A stretch of 64,000 nt of DNA, taken from Liolophura sinensis. Taxonomy: Eukaryota; Mollusca; Polyplacophora; Chitonida; Chitonidae. The position numbers and the translations under genes were made by a program. Under the pieces are notes generated by a model, which saw only the letters and a list, made by a program, of their open reading frames with translations, did not search any database and was not told the origin of the DNA. The stretch is from positions 49,959,385 through 50,023,384 of the forward strand of contig NC_088295.1 of assembly GCF_032854445.1 (NCBI RefSeq). The letters run 5' to 3'. Of the stretch, positions 57,165 through 64,000 are shown one piece after another (within the stretch, counting starts at the first letter, position 1; the number at the start of each line of letters is the position of its first letter).

Positions 57165-60100
57165 CAACCTCTTAATATACCTAACAGCCATGAAGCTGCC
57201 TTCATGAACATCACACAATTTGTCATATCGACAAGTGGAATGGCATTTTTTTTCGTTCGTCCTCTAACGTTGTCTAACAGAGTACTTTCCCTTTGTTGGA
57301 ACTCGTGCGATCGAGGGCAACGGCGCTGTAGCGGGGGAATTCTACATTAACCTGTGGCTGATGATTGCGCTCTCAGAGTTCCTTTCAAATTTGAATCACA
57401 TGATCTTGCATTTGATTGGTCAGATCCGGAGATATAGAGTTGGCCTGTAGACAGCTTTACTTTTCTGTTATCAACGTCCTATCTTCTGAATGTTACTGAT
57501 TAACATTCTTAAAAAAGTAATGAATTTGTGGCCTGCAAAAACGAAATACTGCATGTGCAACTTTACTGGCTTGCAAAATTCCAATCACCAAAAACGTCTG
57601 GAAAATTTAATCAAGATGGTCGTCAAATCAGCACAAGGCATCAGAAACGTTCTCAATATACTGCTTAGGGTGTGTATATAGATGCACAATATTTCCTAAA
57701 CGCGCAGCGGTCAGCCCGGAAATTAAGTAGCCTGCAGTAGTAACGTCGCGTTTCCAGTTAGTTCATCGATGACGTCATTCTCGAACATTTCCTACCATTG
57801 ACTGAAAATTTGCATAAATTAGAGGGGTTATTAAAATACATAAACAAGGTCTCAACACAATTTTTTCCCCATTTTGTGGGATACAACTTTCTTTCTCTAT
57901 AATTCAAGCCATAGTCCTTGTTTTACGTTTGCTTTTCATGTTTCCTTTAATAAGCTTAAATATGCCTAATCTCCGGGAATTCCCATTGACTTGCAACCAG
58001 ATGACCTGCGATCACACATCTACCTTTTCAATTCATTCCAAAGTGTAGACTAAGCGCGTCTACGAAAACCAGCACACTAGAACTCCCACAACCTTATAGG
58101 CATTGAGTGTTCTTTAGAATCACCAGGTGCAAATTTTATCCTAGATTTGCTATGCCGCATGATATATATATATATATATATATGCGCTATCGTTTTTAAT
58201 ATGCTGGCTTTATCAAAGATTAAATGACCACAACATTATTTCATACAGAACTGATAAAAGTTTATTTCCAAAACAACTTTGATATAGGTTTAAGTCCGTA
58301 AACAGTACGAAATTCTTTGGATCCCTAGTAAGGCGGTCAAGTTCTAGATAATAAATCCACATATAATATACATGTATTTGTAATGGGTGGTAAATAAATC
58401 TACGCATGAAAAAATCTTTTGTAAGTAATTTTGTGTAATATATATATATATATATATCTATATAATGTGTGTGTGTGTGTGTGTGTGTGTTGTGTGTACG
58501 AGACCTGCAATAACAGTGGCTATCTTAACGCGTATACAAGCCTACTCATGGTATACATGCAGCCAAAACACACACAGTAACATATACCATCTCACTATCT
58601 TATCCTTTAGTACGTTTGAACAGTAGAAAATACCAGTGTCTACATGGGTATGGGACATCGCAGCAATCTAGTCACACGGATATTTTGATTCTGTTTGCAA
58701 TATTCTCTTGTGGTGAAGTGTGAAACATCTTGCCATGAAATGTGCTTATAATAATAATACCAACACAGGCCTGCCTAGTACGTGAGTGCAAGTGAATTAC
58801 TCCGTTATGGGGTCCAGGTTTCCATGGATTTTTTTTCAGGATAATTTAACGTCCTTCAAAATTTTTAAACAGATGCTAGCAAAACAACTGTCTTGTATTA
58901 CCACATTACCAAAGAGCCTACATTTGAAAAGCAAACTACATTTATACCCTATATCATGGCTGCCTGAGGTAAACGTCTCCAATGGGATTCTAAGAAGTGA
59001 ACAAATTATCTCCACTAGCAATAATGGTTGATTCTGGGCTAGATCAAACTCACTCATAGGCAGTTACCAGTTGGATAGGTACTTCCAACTGATCGGATAC
59101 GCGGGGGCCAGGAAAGAATACTTCACCCACACATTCACTGGCTGCACAATTTAAACACTTGTAAATTTTATCAATTATTCAACAGTTGTAAGATTTAGCA
59201 AATCTCTTTATTTGATTGAAAGATAAATAGCAAATACTGGCCTCCTATTGATGAAGTTTTCATTATAGTGAGTTTAACAGGTTGTGAGATTTAACAAGTG
59301 AATAGTTACTCTATGGACATGTCGCGACAGCGTAGTAGCCGAAGTACTTACTCGTGATTGATAGATCTTTGACCTCTACCAAGTCCATAGCATAGGCCTC
59401 TTCAAGCTACCAGTTGTATACGGATGTACAGACAAATGTGTTGTTTTTTTTCAAACAATGGCCGTGATTTCATTATACAAAAAACAAAGGCAGCAGTTGT
59501 CATGTCTATGACAGCAGTTTACAGTATTTCCTTACGTCCTGTAAATATAGTATACGTAAATTTTTGATACTTTAATGTAACCTTTTTTGTGAGATCTGGA
59601 TTTTTTTGCCTCATGGAAAACTCTCCCATTTGTCGTTTTCATAACCGATACAGCAAATCATCTACATGTATACAACTCCATGCAAAATTTCACCTGCTGC
59701 ACGAAGTTAAATCGCAGTTGATACCATGACTCTATCATAAAATAACCTAACATCTCGCCCAAAGAATGAATTTTCAGAGACAATTTAACCGTCATAAAAT
59801 ATCACTTTTCTACCTCATATATTTTAGCCCTCAAGCGTATGGTATAAACTTCAACATCAAACCTAAACACACCTTTCTAAGATCAACAGAACTCTCAGAA
59901 TCACACAAAATGAGTACTTTTGTCATGGACGAATTTCAGATTATTTACAATAGTTGGTGACATTCCATCCAGAAATAATAGGTGATCGGAGAGGTAGTAT
60001 TAAATTTTATTCCATCTACGGGATGCTGAAATCAGGAGCCACGTTTCAAATGCTGCTATATAGTTGGATACTTACCTTTTCATCACTCAGTACAATGATG

Positions 60101-61850
60101 ACGCACTTATCACAGTAGACACATTTCATTATGAACAAAGAGCAACAAAAACATATAAAAAAGCACATGGGTATGAACATTATTTTGGCAGCAGCTGAGT
60201 AAATGAGCTTGTTGCGAATCTTCAACACGAAGAATATAAAATCTGAACAATTAAATAACATATTTAATAAATCTGAAAAATACCACCCAAGGAAAATATT
60301 AAAATGGTTGCTGAACATCAAATTTCTTCCATATTTATATAAATTGAAGTAGACATTTCTTCTGTAAACTATACTGCACTTATATACGCTGCTAAGAAAG
60401 TCATGTTACGCAGCAACTATCTGCCCTACACCCACGAACCCTGTATATGCACATACTCTCTCATTGGATTGCCCTTCTACACGTATGTATGCTAGAATCA
60501 TAACTCCCACGACATGCACCTATGAAGAAATAAGTTTCTTATTTACTCCAAATTTGGCAAAATGTTCAATGGCTGTTGGATTTCAGCTTGAGGAATGGGT
60601 TAGATACCTATAGCTGTGTACTGCTGTTTATAAGAAACATCAGCCTGTTTAATTAGTGGTGTAACAAATGGATTATACAGAATGAGCATACATTTTGTAA
60701 GTCATCTATGATCCTCCTCTTTAGTTTTGAAATTATGAGCAAATTAGGAATAATATAGCCAGTTACAACTCAATACCCTCTAAATGGATGACCAACATTC
60801 CCAGTACTGAAACATGTAGAATTCAGAAGAGATTAGCATAGTCACTGTGACCTGTGGGTTTTATGATGCTATTCCTTAGCAAGTTACGAATACAAGCCAA
60901 TTTCAGAATGGCATATAATATCAGACAAAACGAACACACAGATGGACATACATGACTTTGATAATCCTAAATTACGCACCAACCACAGGTGTTTCGCACA
61001 CTATGTATTTTGTACATTTCATGACTCTCCTCTCATTAGTTTTTAAAATATGAGTAAATTATAGAAAACATGACCCATGGACACAAAGATAAAACCATTG
61101 CTACATACCAATCCTCCATTCTAAAAATGGAAATAAAACAGGAAAACTTTAAAAATAACAAATAAAATTGGTCATCATATTAATACTATTCAGTCGGACA
61201 TAAAATTCATAAAAGTATAGGGAAACATTATATATGTAAAGAGTTTCAAAAAAGTTCTTGGTGAAATAAGGATTTAGCAGCCTATTCCAAAAAATTATAA
61301 TTATAAACTATAATATATAATAATATTTTGATCTGGGTTTGGTATAATAGATGTATTATTATGAATATGAGGATGTTTACATTTGTTTATTAAAAGTATT
61401 ATTAAGCAAACTTCAAACGAATTAATGGCTGAAAATTTGTACCCTAAGTATGAGCCTCATAATGTAGAAGTTAAAATCATAACAATGATGGGTTTGTACG
61501 CAAAGGTTTTCTGATTCTCGCGTTATGTATTCAGTTGTGAAATTACATCTAAGTATACTAGATAAAACATTAAAAATTCCAGTGGATTATAAAAAAAATA
61601 ATTGTCTTCAAAACTTTTCCAGTAAATCTCTGAGCAAAAACTGGATTAAAAATCAGTTCAGACCAAGATTTAAAGGTATGTATACATGTATACAATACAT
61701 GTTGACATATGCCAGAAAAGCAGCAATCCATGTGAACAGTCCCATATAAATTACAACACTGATATATGGACTATTTTTACCCACAAAATCAATCCAATTA
61801 ATGACTTGTGAGATTCTAAACAGTAACACTACCATCTTTGGAATATACAA
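57165..61850. other. Intergenic AT-rich DNA
   Basis: No gene is recognised. Simple repeats: (TA)n at about 58163-58182 and 58438-58458, (GT)n at about 58465-58500. Short frames at 57490-57681, 59766-59960 and 60046-60321 have no family resemblance; the last contains hydrophobic stretches but no splice context. Confidence 0.5.
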
Positions 61851-61855
61851 ACGGT

Positions 61856-62040
61856 ATTAGGACAGTCAAATATGTCAACATTAGGACAGTCAAAAATGTC
61901 AAAATTGGGACAGTCAAAAATGTCCACATTAGGACAGTCAACAATGTCAACATTAGGACAGTCAAAATGTCAAAAATTGGGACAGTCAAAAATGTCCACA
62001 TTAGGACAGTCATCAACGTCAACATTAGGACAGGCAATCA
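61856..62040 (+). repeat. Short tandem repeat built on 'ttaggacagtcaaaaatgtc'
   Basis: About ten units of 17-26 bp combining ttaggacagtca and aaaatgtcaacat/aaaatgtccacat variants. Open frames across it on both strands are repeat artefacts. It lies about 400 bp beyond the 3' end of the TRPA-type gene. Confidence 0.9.
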
Positions 62041-62451
62041 TTTGTTTTCCGCTCCAAGAAACCTCTTCATGTGCTTCTGAATGTTGCCATTTAAAACACA
62101 TTAATTCTGAGACAAGTCCATATGTAAAGCAACCGGTTATACATGTATTTTTCCTTTTCTTCACAAATATGTGAATAAGGCTTTGACAGCTTAAAAAATA
62201 GTTCAACAATTGATGACTTCTTTAACTGCCAGCACTTATTAAAATGTATGTTTCAGCTAAATGCTTATTATGTTAAAAAAAATGTACAATGTATATCAAT
62301 ATATCAAAACAAAAGAGTTCTCATGTCTGTAAAAATGTGAGCCATGATTTCACTAGTCAATACTTCTATGGCTCCTGATTGGTTGTGACATGCTCAGTGT
62401 AAACTGTCTTGTCAGTGGTCAAAACCCTCATGGCTCCTGATTGGTTATGGT

Positions 62452-63811
62452 CTAATCTAGGAGTGAGTCATCTACATCCTCTTCCTGCCACTCAATGCCT
62501 TGGCTCTGCAGCAGAGATGACAACATGCTCTCTACTCGAGTATTCTGAGCATACAGTGTGGCCATTCGTTTTGGACAAGGCCTTGATATCATTCTGCATT
62601 TTCTCCTGCCTTTCTTGAATAATTTCCATGTCATCCTGCAATAGTATCAAATTATTGCTGAATACAACATTAGGATATTTATCATTTGCACACAGGTTAA
62701 ATATCACAATAACTGATTATTTTAATCTATTTCACATATCAAAATAACATGTTATGGCATTTCACTATTACATGGCTGTTTAAGTATTCGCAGGTGACTG
62801 AAAGAACTTCACACCTATTTCATCATATCCGGAGCTATATATGTGTATTAATGAAACACAGACTATTACAAGAAAGTCGGTACACCTGTACCTCTCACAA
62901 CAATTATGTTTACAAAATGTAAGGCATTCATTGAAGATTTCTTGATGAAGTCTTTTATTATTTCTGATATCCATTTCATTTTTTTGAGTCAAATTTTCAG
63001 AACACAGATGTCATTTTTTTATGAATAAAGTACAATGCAGTGCTTTATGAAACTTACCAGTTCAGGGTCGAGAGCGGCAGAAATTGATGCAGTGGACAAA
63101 GAACTTGTGGCTGTGCCAAATATCCGCTTGAAGATATTCGGGTTCTCCTGGTTTGGTAACACCTTTTCAACACGAACCACAAATTTCCGCCTTAAGAACT
63201 GGGGCATGATTGCCTCCACATCTAAAGCCAGCTCTACCTGAAATAAATGATTGATACACTGGTGTTTAGTATTGCACTAGCCTGATTTTCATTTCTACAC
63301 AAAGAACTCGAGATTACTTCAAATACAAGGGTATTTGTGAATGTGAACACAAATTACTGTGATAACCTTTCTAACACACGACAGCTTTAAATCTTCATTC
63401 ATTTGGTTGGTGTTTCACACCGTACTCAACAATATTTCACTTATTATACTTATATCAGCGCAGCCAGCATTATGGTCGGAAGAAACCTTGCGGAGCCCAG
63501 GGAAACCCATGACCATCCGCAAGTTGCTGGCTGACATTCCCACAAATGGCCGGAAAGGAAGCCAGCTTGATTAGGACTTGAACTCACAGCGAACCCATTG
63601 GTGAGAGGATCCTGGGTCATTGGGCCACACTAACCACCTCCACTGATGCACCCCAGCTTTGAATAATACCAAAGATTAATAACATGGTGAACCAGAGTTA
63701 GAACACAATTTTCAAAAAAGATTGAGACCCGATGACACTAACCTGCATGGCCAATCTCTTCAGTATAGCCTGCTCTTGTACTGCTTTGATATCATCTACA
63801 GCCAAACCAAC
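62452..63811 (-). CDS. TRPA-family cation channel, C-terminal exons (5' part beyond the window)
   Basis: Three minus-strand exons: 63743-63811 (VGLAVDDIKAVQEQAILKRL then AMQ), 63058-63237 (VELALDVEAIMPQFLRRKF ... NIFKRIFG ... ISAALDPEL) and the last exon from 62635, all with GT-AG borders and phase 0 joins. GLAV-DI-VQ-x3-LKR-AMQVEL...FLRR is the segment just after the sixth transmembrane helix (TRP-like helix) of TRPA1-type channels, ligand- and temperature-gated cation channels of sensory cells. The last exon starts DDMEIIQERQEKMQNDIKAL, a coiled-coil-like region as in TRPA1. As written it then drifts to a stop at 62492; dropping one A from the AAAA run near 62568-62571 would continue the coil to an acidic end, EDVDDSLLD, with a stop at 62452. 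Ankyrin repeats and pore are outside the window. Confidence 0.8.
63399..63650 (-). mobile_element. Main-family SINE, reverse orientation, inside the TRPA intron
   Basis: catttggttggtgtttcaca, caacaatatttcacttatta, cagcattatggtcggaagaa, ccatccgcaagttgctggct, gaaaggaagccagcttgatt and the reversed head aaccca-ttggtgagaggatcctggg. It is nearly full length and lies between the exons at 63058-63237 and 63743-63811. Confidence 0.9.
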
Positions 63812-64000
63812 CTGGGATGATGGGAAAACAGGGATATAGGGTTACACAACATATCAGGCATTAACACAAAGTACTTGGAGCAGCAAATTCAATGTTTTCT
63901 GTTGACATGACATGGACTGGAAAACTACAATTTTCAACCCCATTTTGTTCCCAGCTTGTTAACAATACCTTGAATACAGGATGTATCCGAAGTTAGGTTA

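Noticed and set aside
61816-62174. Repeat-rich frames in both strands
   Set aside because: Short tandem repeat; both strands open, neither with protein-like flanks.

Overview
The window reads as nuclear DNA of a lophotrochozoan animal, most likely a mollusc or brachiopod-like invertebrate; no species call is possible. The evidence is intron-rich genes with GT-AG splice sites, AT-rich non-coding DNA, many minisatellites, and at least ten copies of a tRNA-derived SINE whose tail reads 'gtaaaacaccaatcaaataa', a pattern familiar from mollusc genomes. Nothing bacterial is present: there are no operons, rRNA, CRISPR arrays or intact tRNAs.

Layout. 1-4.3 kb: a decayed Maverick/Polinton-type element with DNA polymerase B pieces in opposite orientations and a frameshifted integrase plus chromodomain. 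7.0-18.7 kb, plus strand: a complete nine-exon stomatin-like protein 1 gene (STOML1/UNC-24 type, SPFH + SCP2), with large minisatellites in its introns. 19-23 kb: SINEs and tandem repeats. 23.2-25.4 kb, minus strand: a signal-peptide exon followed by two tandemly duplicated 365-nt exons, a candidate unrecognised secreted protein. 25.9-35 kb: repeats and a 625-bp inverted-repeat transposon carrying a MADF-domain fragment. 35.1-48.4 kb, minus strand: a cholinesterase/carboxylesterase-like gene made of one 1.5-kb catalytic exon and two phase-matched alternative last exons, one with a mucin stalk and GPI-anchor-like tail, the other with a transmembrane helix and short basic cytoplasmic tail. 50.7-51.9 kb, minus strand: a possible two-exon small secreted protein. 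54.6-55.3 kb, plus strand: a two-exon 86-residue secreted, neuropeptide-precursor-like protein. 55.5-57.2 kb: a 51-bp minisatellite. 62.4-64.0 kb, minus strand: the 3' end of a TRPA-family cation channel gene running off the right edge, with an apparent one-base frameshift in its last exon.

The genes are independent loci, not a pathway. The most interesting item is the esterase locus, whose two last exons are homologous to each other (same phase, same Cys-x14-Cys-Pro-Ala spacing) but would fix the same catalytic head to the membrane in two different ways. Its oxyanion-hole glycines are also replaced. Three arrays carry splice-site-like sequence in every unit: one beside each splice site of the first esterase intron and one of about 31 units in STOML1 intron 7. 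The two small secreted-protein candidates and the duplicated-exon gene are unrecognised and worth transcript evidence.
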